NCBI RefSeq assembly: GCF_014705655.1
Contig: NZ_JACXIY010000006.1
Coordinates: 62,001 to 126,000 of the forward strand
Length of the DNA stretch: 64,000 nucleotides
Source: Paenibacillus arenilitoris
GTDB taxonomy: Bacteria; Bacillota; Bacilli; Paenibacillales; Paenibacillaceae
Direction: 5' to 3'
In this document: in pieces, positions 35,227 through 43,864 of the stretch
How the letters are laid out: each line of letters opens with the position of its first letter
Position numbering within the stretch: position 1 is the first letter of the stretch
The notes under the pieces: model-generated
The model's database searches: none
The model's input: only the letters and a program-made list of their open reading frames with translations
What the model was told of the DNA's origin: nothing
Made by a program: the position numbers and the translations under genes

Positions 35227-36846
35227 ATGATTAGTACGAGCGGCATAACGCTGCGTTACGGAAAGCGACCGCTTTTCGAAGACGTCAACATTAAATTCAC
35301 GCCGGGCAACTGCTACGGTTTGATCGGCGCGAACGGCGCGGGCAAATCGACGTTTCTCAAAATATTGTCCGGCGAGGTCGAGCAATCCTCCGGCGAGGTT
35401 CATATTACGCCTGGCGAACGCCTTGCCGTATTGAAGCAGAACCATTACGAGTACGACGAGTTCGCCGTGCTGGAGACGGTGATTATGGGCCACAAGCGTC
35501 TCTACGAGGTTATGAAAGAGAAGGACGCGCTCTACGCGAAAGCCGACTTCACGGACGAGGACGGCATGCGCGCGGGCGAGCTCGAAGCCGAATTCGCCGA
35601 CATGAACGGCTGGGAGGCCGAATCCGAAGCGGCCGAAATGCTGAACGGCCTCGGCATTACGCCGGATCTTCACGACAAGAAGATGGCGGAGCTGTCGGGC
35701 AACGAGAAGGTTCGCGTCCTGCTTGCGCAAGCGTTGTTCGGATCGCCGAACATCCTGCTTCTCGACGAGCCTACCAACCATCTGGACATCGAATCGATCC
35801 GCTGGCTGGAGGATTTTCTGGCGGGCTACGAAGGTACCGTTATCGTGGTCAGCCATGACCGGCACTTCCTGAATACCGTATGTACGCATATTGCGGACAT
35901 CGACTTCGGCAAAATCCAGATGTACGTGGGCAACTACGACTTCTGGTACGAGTCCAGCCAGCTGGCTCTCCAGCTGCAGCGCAGCGAGAACAAGAAGAAG
36001 GAAGACAAGATCAAGGAGCTGCAGGCGTTCATTCAGCGCTTCAGCGCGAACAAGTCGAAGGCGAAGCAAGCGACGTCCCGGCAGAAGCTCCTCGACAAAA
36101 TCACGCTCGACGACATTCGCCCGTCGAACCGGAAATATCCGTTCATTCTCTTCAAAGGGGAACGCGAGGCGGGCAAGCAGCTGCTCCTCGTGGACGGGTT
36201 GACCAAGTCGCTTGACGGCGACAAGCTGATCGACAATTTGACGATTGCGATCAACAAGGGCGACAAGGTCGCTTTCGTCGGGCCGAACAGCCTGCCGAAG
36301 ACGCTTCTGTTCCAATTGCTCGTCGGCGAAGCCGAGCCGGATGCGGGCAGCTTCTCGTGGGGCGTAACGACGACCCGCGCCTACTTCCCGAAGGATAACT
36401 CCGAATACTTCGACGGCGTCGAATTGAACCTGGTGGAATGGCTGCGCCAATATTCGAAGGACCCGGACGAAACGTTCATCCGCGGCTTCCTGGGCCGCAT
36501 GCTCTTCTCCGGCGACGACGCGATGAAGAAGGCGAGCGTGTTGTCCGGCGGCGAGAAGGTGCGCTGCATGCTGTCGAAGATGATGCTCGAGGGCGCGAAC
36601 GTATTCATCCTCGACGAGCCGACGAACCACTTGGACCTCGAGTCCATCACGGCGCTGAACAACGGCCTGATCGACACGGACTGCACCGTGTTGTTCACGT
36701 CGCATGACCATCAATTCGTGCAGACGATCGCGAACCGCATCGTCGAAATTACGCCGAACGGCGTAATCGACCGGATGATGACGTACGACGAGTATTTGGA
36801 AAGCGACGAGATCAAGGCGCTTCGCGAGCGCATGTATGCGGTATAA
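35227..36846 (+). CDS. ABC-F ATPase (YkpA/YbiT-like), ribosome-associated
   Basis: A 539-residue protein with two ATPase domains and no membrane part. Domain 1: Walker A GANGAGKST, signature LSGNEKVRVLLAQAL, Walker B ILLLDEPTNHLD. The linker (about 240-300) is basic and helical, matching the P-site tRNA interaction motif. Domain 2: LSGGEKVRCMLSKMM and VFILDEPTNHLD, but its Walker A reads GPNSLPKTLLF, lacking GxGKS/T. I recall degenerate second Walker A loops in YkpA-type members, so this may be a subfamily trait. It likely acts on translating ribosomes. ATG 9 bases after GGACGGG. Single gene. Confidence 0.92.
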   Translation: MISTSGITLRYGKRPLFEDVNIKFTPGNCYGLIGANGAGKSTFLKILSGEVEQSSGEVHITPGERLAVLKQNHYEYDEFAVLETVIMGHKRLYEVMKEKDALYAKADFTDEDGMRAGELEAEFADMNGWEAESEAAEMLNGLGITPDLHDKKMAELSGNEKVRVLLAQALFGSPNILLLDEPTNHLDIESIRWLEDFLAGYEGTVIVVSHDRHFLNTVCTHIADIDFGKIQMYVGNYDFWYESSQLALQLQRSENKKKEDKIKELQAFIQRFSANKSKAKQATSRQKLLDKITLDDIRPSNRKYPFILFKGEREAGKQLLLVDGLTKSLDGDKLIDNLTIAINKGDKVAFVGPNSLPKTLLFQLLVGEAEPDAGSFSWGVTTTRAYFPKDNSEYFDGVELNLVEWLRQYSKDPDETFIRGFLGRMLFSGDDAMKKASVLSGGEKVRCMLSKMMLEGANVFILDEPTNHLDLESITALNNGLIDTDCTVLFTSHDHQFVQTIANRIVEITPNGVIDRMMTYDEYLESDEIKALRERMYAV

Positions 36847-36865
36847 GCGGCCATACATGGAAGGG

Positions 36866-36912
36866 AGCACCGCTCCGCCTGGGGAAACCTTTGCGGAGCG
36901 GTGCTTTTTTTA
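36866..36912 (+). terminator. intrinsic terminator
   Basis: AGCACCGCTCCGC / GCGGAGCGGTGCT perfect 13-bp stem, then TTTTTTTA. Confidence 0.93.
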
Positions 36913-36963
36913 TTTGCGTTGCAGGACCTTGCGCTTATTCGACCGCTTGTTGGAAATTATAGG

Positions 36964-36992
36964 TTGAAATGAAGCGGGAGTGCGGCTATAAT
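36964..36992 (+). promoter_or_regulatory. promoter of the LacI-type regulator
   Basis: TTGAAA at 36964-36969, 17 bases, TATAAT at 36987-36992. Confidence 0.8.
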
Positions 36993-36996
36993 AGCC

Positions 36997-37025
36997 TTGA
37001 AAAGGTTTTCTGAAAACCTTTTCAA
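36997..37025. promoter_or_regulatory. 29-bp palindromic operator
   Basis: Perfect 13-bp arms TTGAAAAGGTTTT / AAAACCTTTTCAA around CTG. It begins 4 bases after the -10 and covers the expected transcription start, so binding would block the promoter. Likely the self-operator of the LacI-family gene that follows. Confidence 0.8.
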
Positions 37026-37055
37026 ATTACATTCTCACAGAAAGGCGTGCCGTTC

Positions 37056-38060
37056 ATGAAACCGACAATCCGCGACGTTGCCAGCTACGCGAACGTATCC
37101 ATCAGCACCGTATCCCGCGTCATGAACGCGCCGGAGACGGTGGCCGAGGAGAAGCGCGTCAAGGTGCTGGAGGCGATCGAAGCGCTCCAATACCAGCCGA
37201 ACGCTTTCGCCCGCGGGCTCATTTACAAAAAATCCGACACGCTCGGCGTCATGATCCCCGATATCGAAAATCCGTACTACGCGGGCCTCATCCGAGGCAT
37301 GCAGGATGCCGCCGTCGTGCTCGGCCACAGCCTCATGATCTGCAATACGGACCGCGACAAGGAGCGGACGCTCGCGTACGTCCAGAGCTTCTTCGAGAAG
37401 CAGGTGGACGGCATCGTGTTCGCAAGCGACTCCCTTCATAAGGAATATTACGAGGAGATGCAGCGTCTCCGGCTGCCCTACGTCCTGGCCTCGACCAACG
37501 CGCCGGAATACGAAATCCCGTCCGTCGACATCGACGACGAGCAAGGCGCGTACGAAGCCGTAAAGCACTTGATCGATTCCGGGCATCGCCGCATCGGCAT
37601 GATCTGCTTCCCGCTCGATAAGACGATATCGGGCCAGCCCCGCTACGACGGCTTTGCGCGCGCGCTTCGCGAGGCGGGGTTGAACAAATTCGTTTCGTGC
37701 GTAGCTTATGCCGAGCACCGGTTCGAGGATGCCTACGAGGCCGCGTCGCAGCTGTTAGCCCGTCACCCGGAGCTGACGGCGGTATTCGCGGCGTCCGACG
37801 AATTCGCGATGGGCTTGATTTCGTATTTGCGCGACCGGGGCAGGTCCGTGCCGGAGCATGTGTCGGTCATCGGCTTCGACAACATCCGAATGGCGCATAT
37901 GTTCATCCCGAAGCTGACGACGATCGAGCAGCCGACGTACGACATCGGCTACCGCTGCGTCTGCAAGCTTCACGAGCTGATTACGACGGGCGAGGTGGAG
38001 GTGCTGAGGGAGAAGCTGCCACATCGGCTCATTATTCGAGAGTCGACGAGGCGCCGTTAA
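37056..38060 (+). CDS. LacI-family transcriptional regulator
   Basis: A 334-residue repressor. The N-terminal HTH and hinge are TIRDVASYANVSISTVSRVM and LQYQPNAFARGL. The periplasmic-binding-protein-like core has DTLGVMIPDIENPYYAGLIR, RRIGMICFPLD, VFAASDEFAMG and VIGFDNIRMA. ATG at 37056 is preferred over a GTG at 37047, which would lie directly against the AAAGG site. It precedes a sugar ABC importer in the same direction, so it probably controls it and itself; the ligand is likely an alpha-glucoside or its product (inference). Confidence 0.93.
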   Translation: MKPTIRDVASYANVSISTVSRVMNAPETVAEEKRVKVLEAIEALQYQPNAFARGLIYKKSDTLGVMIPDIENPYYAGLIRGMQDAAVVLGHSLMICNTDRDKERTLAYVQSFFEKQVDGIVFASDSLHKEYYEEMQRLRLPYVLASTNAPEYEIPSVDIDDEQGAYEAVKHLIDSGHRRIGMICFPLDKTISGQPRYDGFARALREAGLNKFVSCVAYAEHRFEDAYEAASQLLARHPELTAVFAASDEFAMGLISYLRDRGRSVPEHVSVIGFDNIRMAHMFIPKLTTIEQPTYDIGYRCVCKLHELITTGEVEVLREKLPHRLIIRESTRRR

Positions 38061-38088
38061 GCGATTTTGGAGAGCGACTCCCGCCTTT

Positions 38089-38103
38089 TTGAAAGCGCTG
38101 TCT
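38089..38103. promoter_or_regulatory. cre-like site (CcpA)
   Basis: TTGAAAGCGCTGTCT matches the WTGNAANCGNWNNCW catabolite-response consensus at every defined position. It lies between the LacI gene and the importer operon. Confidence 0.6.
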
Positions 38104-38239
38104 CGGGCTTGTCTCGAGCTGTTCGCCCGGTCAAGGCATAAAAAACGGCTGTAATGGCATTTTAAAGGGGGTGGTAGCTGCAACGCGTTATCCGGATTAT
38201 TCATGGCTTCGAAACCAAACTACCGAAAGGATGAGGTCT

Positions 38240-39634
38240 GTGCGTACAAAAAGAGGAAAACAGGTATGGACAGCATTTATTCTGTTGCTGACGTTCATCA
38301 TGCTTCTGACGGCATGCGGAGGCGGCGCGGGCAATACTACGACGAACGAGCCGTCTCCGACGGCCGCTGAGGGCGAAGAGGGCGAAGGCGGCGCGGCCGA
38401 GGGGGATACCGCGCTGGCCAAAGCGATGAACGGCGAATATAAAGGCAAGAAGGTGACGATGTTCGGTCCGTTCACGGACGCGGACGAAGTCAAGTTCAAC
38501 GAAAGCATCAAGGCATTCGAGGAGCAGACGGGCATCGACATCTCCTACGAAGGCTCCAAGGAGTTCGAGGCGACGATCTCCGTCAGGGTGAACGGGGGCA
38601 ACGCCCCGGATATTGCCGACTTCCCACAGCCGGGGCTGCTGAAGGGATTCGTGAAGGACGGCAAGGTCGTCGACGTGAAGACGTTCCTGAGCGACGAATA
38701 TTTGAAGAAGCAGTACAACCAAAGCTGGCTCGACATGGGCACGATGGCAGGCCCGAGCGGCGACGTCATGGCGGGCGTGTGGGCGAGAAGCAGCGTGAAG
38801 AGCCTCGTCTGGTACAACAAGAAGGCGTTCGAGGAAGCGGGCTATACCGTTCCGGCCACCTGGGATGAACTGATGGCTTTGACCGAACAGATCGCCAAGG
38901 ACGGCGATCCGGCCTGGAGCATCGGCATCGAGAGCGGCACGGCGACCGGCTGGCCGGCAACCGACTGGATGGAGGACATCATGCTTCGCACGACGTCTCC
39001 GGAAAACTACGACAAATGGGTAGCCGGCGAGCTGCCGTTCACGGATCCGATCGTGAAGAACGCCGCGCAAAAAATGTCCGACATCTGGTTTAACGAGGAT
39101 TACGTATACGGCGGCCGGAAATCGATCGCCACGACTTCGTTCGGCGATGCGGTCAAGCCGCTGTTCGACAATCCGCCGAAAGCGTGGCTTCACCGTCAGG
39201 CCGGATTTATTACGACCTTCTTCCCGGAAGGGTTGACGGCGGACGACTATGACTGGTTCCCGCTGCCGCCGATCGACGAGCAATACGGCCAGCCGGCGCT
39301 TATTTCCGGCGATATCTACTCGATGTTCAACGATCGGCCGGAGGTACGCGCCGTCATGGAATTTTTCACGACCGGCGAATCGCTCAAAACGTGGATTCAA
39401 TCCGGGGGCGTGACGGCGCCGATGAACGACGCCGATCCGTCGTGGTACGCGAACGACCAGGAGCGACGCATGGCCGAATTCATCCAGCAGGCGGACGCGA
39501 TCCGCTTCGACGGGTCGGACCTGATGCCGGGCGCCGTCGGAGCGGGCACGTTCTGGAAAGGGATGACCGATTACGTAAGCGGAACGGTCGATCTGGACAC
39601 CGCGCTGGAAGAAATTCAAGCCGGGTGGAAGTAA
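38240..39634 (+). CDS. sugar ABC transporter substrate-binding lipoprotein (alpha-glucoside type)
   Basis: About 464 residues. The lipoprotein signal ends LMLLTAC-GGG-like (ILLLTFIMLLTACGGG), followed by an acidic, Ser/Thr-rich linker. The mature part is a cluster-1 solute-binding protein: VTMFGPFTDADEVKFNESIK, GTFWKGMTDYVSGTVDLDTA. The family resemblance to AglE (alpha-glucosides) comes mainly from its two partner permeases. GTG at 38240 follows AAAGGATGAGG; an ATG at 38231 sits too close to the site. First gene of a three-gene operon. Confidence 0.88.
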   Translation: MRTKRGKQVWTAFILLLTFIMLLTACGGGAGNTTTNEPSPTAAEGEEGEGGAAEGDTALAKAMNGEYKGKKVTMFGPFTDADEVKFNESIKAFEEQTGIDISYEGSKEFEATISVRVNGGNAPDIADFPQPGLLKGFVKDGKVVDVKTFLSDEYLKKQYNQSWLDMGTMAGPSGDVMAGVWARSSVKSLVWYNKKAFEEAGYTVPATWDELMALTEQIAKDGDPAWSIGIESGTATGWPATDWMEDIMLRTTSPENYDKWVAGELPFTDPIVKNAAQKMSDIWFNEDYVYGGRKSIATTSFGDAVKPLFDNPPKAWLHRQAGFITTFFPEGLTADDYDWFPLPPIDEQYGQPALISGDIYSMFNDRPEVRAVMEFFTTGESLKTWIQSGGVTAPMNDADPSWYANDQERRMAEFIQQADAIRFDGSDLMPGAVGAGTFWKGMTDYVSGTVDLDTALEEIQAGWK

Positions 39635-39722
39635 CTTCAGCCCCGCAGGCGGTACTGCGGCCGGGATGGCCGCAGTACCGTCCGCCGGACTCGGCCTATG
39701 CTGACGAAGGAGGTTATCGGTT

Positions 39723-40805
39723 ATGGAAATGAGGGCGAGCGGCGGCAATGCGCTGCGGCTTCTGTTGATTACGCTGCTGGTGCCGACGCTCAACATTGCC
39801 GTTCAATGGGTCATCTTCTTGTTTTTCCGCGACGCGGACCTGCATCCGATCGTCAAGGCTATACTTGCCGTGGCGTGGGGAGCGCTGGGCATTTACTTCA
39901 TTTACTACTCGCTCAACTGGGTCGTCGAGCAATATCCGGACCGGTGGAAGCGTAGAATATTGCCGTTCGTCTTCATCGGCCCCGCCGTGCTGCTGCTCGG
40001 CTGGCTGCTTGTGTTTCCGACGCTTCGGACGCTTTATTTAAGCTTCTTCGATGCCGGCTCGGCGAATTTCGTTGGGCTGGCGAACTATGCGGCAGTTTTT
40101 ACGGACCGGCTGCTCGTCATGGCGCTGCGAAATAACCTGCTCTGGGTATTTTTCGGGACGCTCGCCTGCGTCGGCATGGGGCTGCTGATCGCGATTCTGG
40201 CCGACCGGAGCAGCTTCGAGAAGCTGGCGAAAGGACTTATTTTCATGCCGATGGCGATTTCGTTCGTGGCGGCCGGCGTCATCTGGAAATTCATCTATTA
40301 TTACCAGCCGGGCCAGGAGCAGATCGGCCTGCTCAACGCGATCGTCGTCTCGCTCGGCGGGGAGCCGCAGGCTTGGCTCAGCATGGTCCAGCCCTGGAAC
40401 AACCTGTTCCTGATCGTCATTTTGATCTGGATGCAGACCGGGTTCGCGATGGTCATCTTCTCGGCGGCCATCAAGAGCATTCCGGACGATATTTTGGAGG
40501 CGGCGCGCGTGGACGGGGCGGGCGAGGTGCGCATTTTTTTCAGCATCATGATCCCGTATATTTCCGGCACGCTGCTCTCGGTAACGACGACGATCATCGT
40601 GTTCACGCTCAAAATTTTCGACGTCGTCATGATCATGACGGGCGGGCAGTACGAGACCGACGTAGTGGCCACGCAATTCTACCGGCAGCTCTTCATGTAC
40701 CAGAACGCCGGCTACGGCTCGACGCTCGCCATCGTGCTGCTTGTCGCGGTCATCCCGGTCATCGTCATCAATTTGCGGCAGTTCCGCAGGGAGGGAGGCT
40801 TCTAA
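39723..40805 (+). CDS. sugar ABC transporter permease, AglF-like
   Basis: A 360-residue inner-membrane permease with about eight segments. The first ~80 residues add two segments (LLLITLLVPTLNIAVQWVIF; AILAVAWGALGIYFIYYS) before the usual MalF-like core, as in AglF. The ATPase-contact EAA loop is IKSIPDDILEAARVDGAG. ATG follows GAAGGAGGTTATCGGTT. Its stop directly abuts the next start. Confidence 0.9.
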   Translation: MEMRASGGNALRLLLITLLVPTLNIAVQWVIFLFFRDADLHPIVKAILAVAWGALGIYFIYYSLNWVVEQYPDRWKRRILPFVFIGPAVLLLGWLLVFPTLRTLYLSFFDAGSANFVGLANYAAVFTDRLLVMALRNNLLWVFFGTLACVGMGLLIAILADRSSFEKLAKGLIFMPMAISFVAAGVIWKFIYYYQPGQEQIGLLNAIVVSLGGEPQAWLSMVQPWNNLFLIVILIWMQTGFAMVIFSAAIKSIPDDILEAARVDGAGEVRIFFSIMIPYISGTLLSVTTTIIVFTLKIFDVVMIMTGGQYETDVVATQFYRQLFMYQNAGYGSTLAIVLLVAVIPVIVINLRQFRREGGF

Positions 40806-41897
40806 ATGCGTGGAAGGAAGGGCATGCGCAGGTCCAAATGGCTCGTCAACACGGTGCTTGCGATCATCTGCGTCATTTGGACGATCCCGACGCTCGGACT
40901 GCTCGTCTCGTCGTTCCGTCCGGCGGCCGACATATTGGCTACGGGCTGGTGGAACGTTTTGCCGCATCGCGATTGGCAGACGACGGAGCAGCTGCAGCTG
41001 CCGAAGGACACGGACCTTCGGCAGCCGATCGAGGTAAGCGGAGCGACGTACACGGACGACCAGCTGCGGGCCGGCGTCGTCGCGGACGGAGAAAGGCTGA
41101 TCTGGGAGAACCGCCGCGCGCGAACGATTAACGTGCAGGAGAAGAGCTGGACGTTCATCTCGCGCTTTACGACCCAGAACTACGAGACGGTGCTCGGCGG
41201 GAAGACGTATTCGATCACGATGCCGGACGGCAGCACGAAGACGGAGAAGGGCAGCGGCATGTCGCGCTCGTTCTGGAACACGGTGGCGGTAACCGTACCG
41301 GCAACGGTCATCCCGATCTTCATCGCTTCCTTCGCCGCGTACGCCTTCGCCTGGCTGCGGTTTCCGGGCCGCAAGACGCTGTTCGTCGTCATCATCGCCC
41401 TGCTCGTCGTGCCGCTCCAGGTCGCGCTTATCCCGATATTGCGGGATTACACCTCGCTTGGCCTGAACGGCACGTACTTCGGCATCTGGCTCGCCCATAC
41501 CGCCTTCGGCCTGCCGCTCATTACGTACTTTATGTACACCTCGATCAGCCAGCTGCCGAAGGACCTGTTCGAGTCGGCGTTCATGGACGGGGCAACGAAC
41601 TTTACGATCTTCAGCAGGCTCATCCTGCCGCTGTCCGTTCCCGCGCTTGCTTCGATCAGCATTTTTCAGTTTTTGTGGGTATGGAACGACTATTTGGTGT
41701 CGCTTATCTTCCTCGGCAGCCAGCCGGAGGTTCAGGTGCTGTCGATGAACATCGCGAACCTGGTCGGGTCGAAGGGGAACGATTGGCATTTGCTGACCGC
41801 AGCCGCGTTCGTGTCGATGCTTATGCCGCTGGCCGTATTTTTCGCGCTGCAAAAGTATTTCGTCCGCGGCTTGCTCGGCGGGTCGGTCAAAGGTTAA
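40806..41897 (+). CDS. sugar ABC transporter permease, AglG-like
   Basis: A 363-residue MalG-type permease. TM1 is followed by a soluble loop of about 120 residues (about 50-160; LPKDTDLRQPIEVSGATYTD, DGERLIWENRRARTINVQEK) before the remaining five segments, as in AglG. The EAA loop is ISQLPKDLFESAFMDGATNF. ATG at 40806 directly follows the previous TAA, with GGGAGGGAGG upstream. No ATPase gene is in the operon; a shared MsmX-type ATPase is the likely partner (inference). Confidence 0.9.
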   Translation: MRGRKGMRRSKWLVNTVLAIICVIWTIPTLGLLVSSFRPAADILATGWWNVLPHRDWQTTEQLQLPKDTDLRQPIEVSGATYTDDQLRAGVVADGERLIWENRRARTINVQEKSWTFISRFTTQNYETVLGGKTYSITMPDGSTKTEKGSGMSRSFWNTVAVTVPATVIPIFIASFAAYAFAWLRFPGRKTLFVVIIALLVVPLQVALIPILRDYTSLGLNGTYFGIWLAHTAFGLPLITYFMYTSISQLPKDLFESAFMDGATNFTIFSRLILPLSVPALASISIFQFLWVWNDYLVSLIFLGSQPEVQVLSMNIANLVGSKGNDWHLLTAAAFVSMLMPLAVFFALQKYFVRGLLGGSVKG

Positions 41898-41941
41898 AAA
41901 AAGAAGAAGAGCCGTTCCCTTGCCGGGACGGCTCTTCTTCC
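41895..41941. terminator. bidirectional terminator
   Basis: GAAGAAGAGCCGTTCCC / GGGACGGCTCTTCTTC stem. The T-run lies on the minus strand (AAAAAAA before the stem on the plus strand), so it mainly serves the siderophore operon, but it also follows the permease stop. Confidence 0.82.
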
Positions 41942-41942
41942 G

Positions 41943-42758
41943 TTAGAAGGCGGCGACGGCCGCTTTGGCGATTTTGCGGCCTTTGCCGTACGGGATGCAC
42001 AGCGGCGTGCCGAAGATCGGATCGTACGTCACCTGGCATTCCATATCGAACACGCTGCGGATGAGCTGCTCGTTCATGATGGTCTCCGGCGCTCCTTGGG
42101 CGTAGATTTGGCCGTCCTTGACGGCGACGATCTGATGGGCGTACCGGCAGGCAAGATTAATGTCGTGCAGCACCATGACGACGGTGCGGTTCTCCTGTTC
42201 GTTGAGGTCGAACAGCAGATCGAGCACTTCGATTTGATGCGTCATGTCAAGGTAGGTCGTCGGCTCGTCGAGCAGAATGGCCGGCGTGTTCTGGGCGAGC
42301 GTCATCGCGATCCAGGCGCGCTGCCTCTGACCGCCGGAGAGCGAATCGACCGGCCGGTTCGCCAGCCCGTCCATATCCGTCACTTCAAGCGCGTTGTTCA
42401 CCATTCGTTCGTCCTCTTTCGACCATTGCTGAAGCCAGCTTTGGTACGGGTAGCGGCCCTGCTTCACGAGCTGGTGCACGGTCAGTCCTTCCGGCGCGAC
42501 CGGTCCTTGCGGAAGAATGGCGAGCCGTCTGGCGATTTCCTTGCTCGAGAGCTTGGCCATCTCGGTGCCGTCCAGCAGGATTGAGCCCTCCTGCGGCTTG
42601 AGCAGCCTGGCGAGCGAGCGCAGCAGTGTCGATTTGCCGCAGCCGTTGCTGCCGATGAGGACGGTAATTTTGCCCGGCGGAACCGATAAGTCGAGCCCGG
42701 AGAAGACGGGCTTCTGCCCGTAGGACAAGGTGAGGCTTTTTGCTTCGATGACGGACAT
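41943..42758 (-). CDS. siderophore ABC transporter ATPase (YusV/FhuC-like)
   Basis: A 271-residue ATPase energising iron-siderophore uptake. Walker A GSNGCGKST, Q-loop LPQGPVAPEGLTV, signature DSLSGGQRQRAWIAM, Walker B ILLDEPTTYLDMTHQ, H-loop MVLHDINLACRYAH. ATG at 42758 is 8 bases after AAAGGGAG; a GTG three codons upstream is possible. Last gene of the Fur-controlled operon, 52 bases after the second permease. Confidence 0.94.
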   Translation of the reverse strand: MSVIEAKSLTLSYGQKPVFSGLDLSVPPGKITVLIGSNGCGKSTLLRSLARLLKPQEGSILLDGTEMAKLSSKEIARRLAILPQGPVAPEGLTVHQLVKQGRYPYQSWLQQWSKEDERMVNNALEVTDMDGLANRPVDSLSGGQRQRAWIAMTLAQNTPAILLDEPTTYLDMTHQIEVLDLLFDLNEQENRTVVMVLHDINLACRYAHQIVAVKDGQIYAQGAPETIMNEQLIRSVFDMECQVTYDPIFGTPLCIPYGKGRKIAKAAVAAF

Positions 42759-42810
42759 GAGGTCCACTCCCTTTTGATTAGTCGAATATAGGCAGAGATC
42801 AGGCTATCCG

Positions 42811-43863
42811 TTAAGATGCGCCGTTGCGGTGACGATACAGCAGATAGATGAAGAACGGCGCGCCGATCGCCGCCGTAAAGACGCCGGCCGGAATATCGAG
42901 CGGGATGAAGGCGACCCGCGCGACGAGATCGGACAGCAGCAGCACGAGGGATCCGATCAGGGCGGAGACCGGAATGACGCCGCCGTAGGCCGGACCTACG
43001 AGCTTGCGGGCAATATGCGGTGCCATCAGGCCGATGAAATTGATCGCCCCGCCGATGGCGACGGCCGCGCCGGCAAGCGCGACGCTGATGAACAGCAGTA
43101 TCGTGCGTTTCGCTTGAACCCGGCTGCCGACGCTGGCGGCCACGTCGTCGCCAAGCTCCTGGACGTTCAAGTGTCTGGCGTAAAGAAGCGCGACCGGCAT
43201 GAGGACGACGAGCCAAGGCAGGAGCGTCGCCACGTCCCTTTCCCAGGATACGCCGTAAATGCTGCCCGTCATGAACGTGAACGCCTTAACCGCCACGGCG
43301 GTAGGCGTGAATGAAGCCGTAAGGATAAGCATGTACGTGAATGCCGTTATCGCGGTAGCCATGCCGATGCCGATCAGCACGAGCCGAAGCGGCGTAATGC
43401 CGCGGCGGTAGGCGAACAGATAGATGAGGAACGCCGCGGCGAACGCGCCGGCAATGGCGCTGACCGGCATGAACCGGATGCTCACATGCGAGAAATACAG
43501 GATGAACACGACCGTGCCGAGCGAAGCGCCGCCCGAGATGCCGATAATGTCCGGCGATGTAAGCGGGTTGCGGACGATGCCCTGGAGCAGGGCGCCCGAT
43601 ACGGCAAGCGCCGCGCCGACGAGGACGGCGATCGCGATGCGCGGCATGCGAAGCGACATGACGATCATGGATTCGGACGGATCCCCCGCGCCGAATATCG
43701 CACGTATGACGCCGAGCGGGCCGATCGTCTGGCTGCCGAGGCCGACGCAGACGATGATAGCGGCCAGATTGGCCAGCATCAATAGCGCGATCACGGTAAG
43801 CGTTCTCCGGCTTATTTGAAACGAATGCTTCCGTCCCCTTATCGTAATTTCAAGCTTGCTCAT
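42811..43863 (-). CDS. FecCD-type siderophore permease (YfhA-like)
   Basis: A 350-residue permease with about ten membrane segments. FecCD blocks: RMPRIAIAVLVGAALAVSGA, LLQGIVRNPLTSPDIIGISG, GAINFIGLMAPHIARKLVGP and DIPAGVFTAAIGAPFFIYLL. Starts one base after the stop of the first permease gene (TAAcATG), with GAGGAGG inside the upstream coding region, so the two are translationally linked and form a heterodimer. Confidence 0.95.
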   Translation of the reverse strand: MSKLEITIRGRKHSFQISRRTLTVIALLMLANLAAIIVCVGLGSQTIGPLGVIRAIFGAGDPSESMIVMSLRMPRIAIAVLVGAALAVSGALLQGIVRNPLTSPDIIGISGGASLGTVVFILYFSHVSIRFMPVSAIAGAFAAAFLIYLFAYRRGITPLRLVLIGIGMATAITAFTYMLILTASFTPTAVAVKAFTFMTGSIYGVSWERDVATLLPWLVVLMPVALLYARHLNVQELGDDVAASVGSRVQAKRTILLFISVALAGAAVAIGGAINFIGLMAPHIARKLVGPAYGGVIPVSALIGSLVLLLSDLVARVAFIPLDIPAGVFTAAIGAPFFIYLLYRHRNGAS

Positions 43864-43864
43864 G

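Noticed and set aside
38061..38239. Second LacI operator before the importer
   Set aside because: No match to the AAAAGGTTTT/AAAACCTTTT arms was found in this gap; only the cre-like site.
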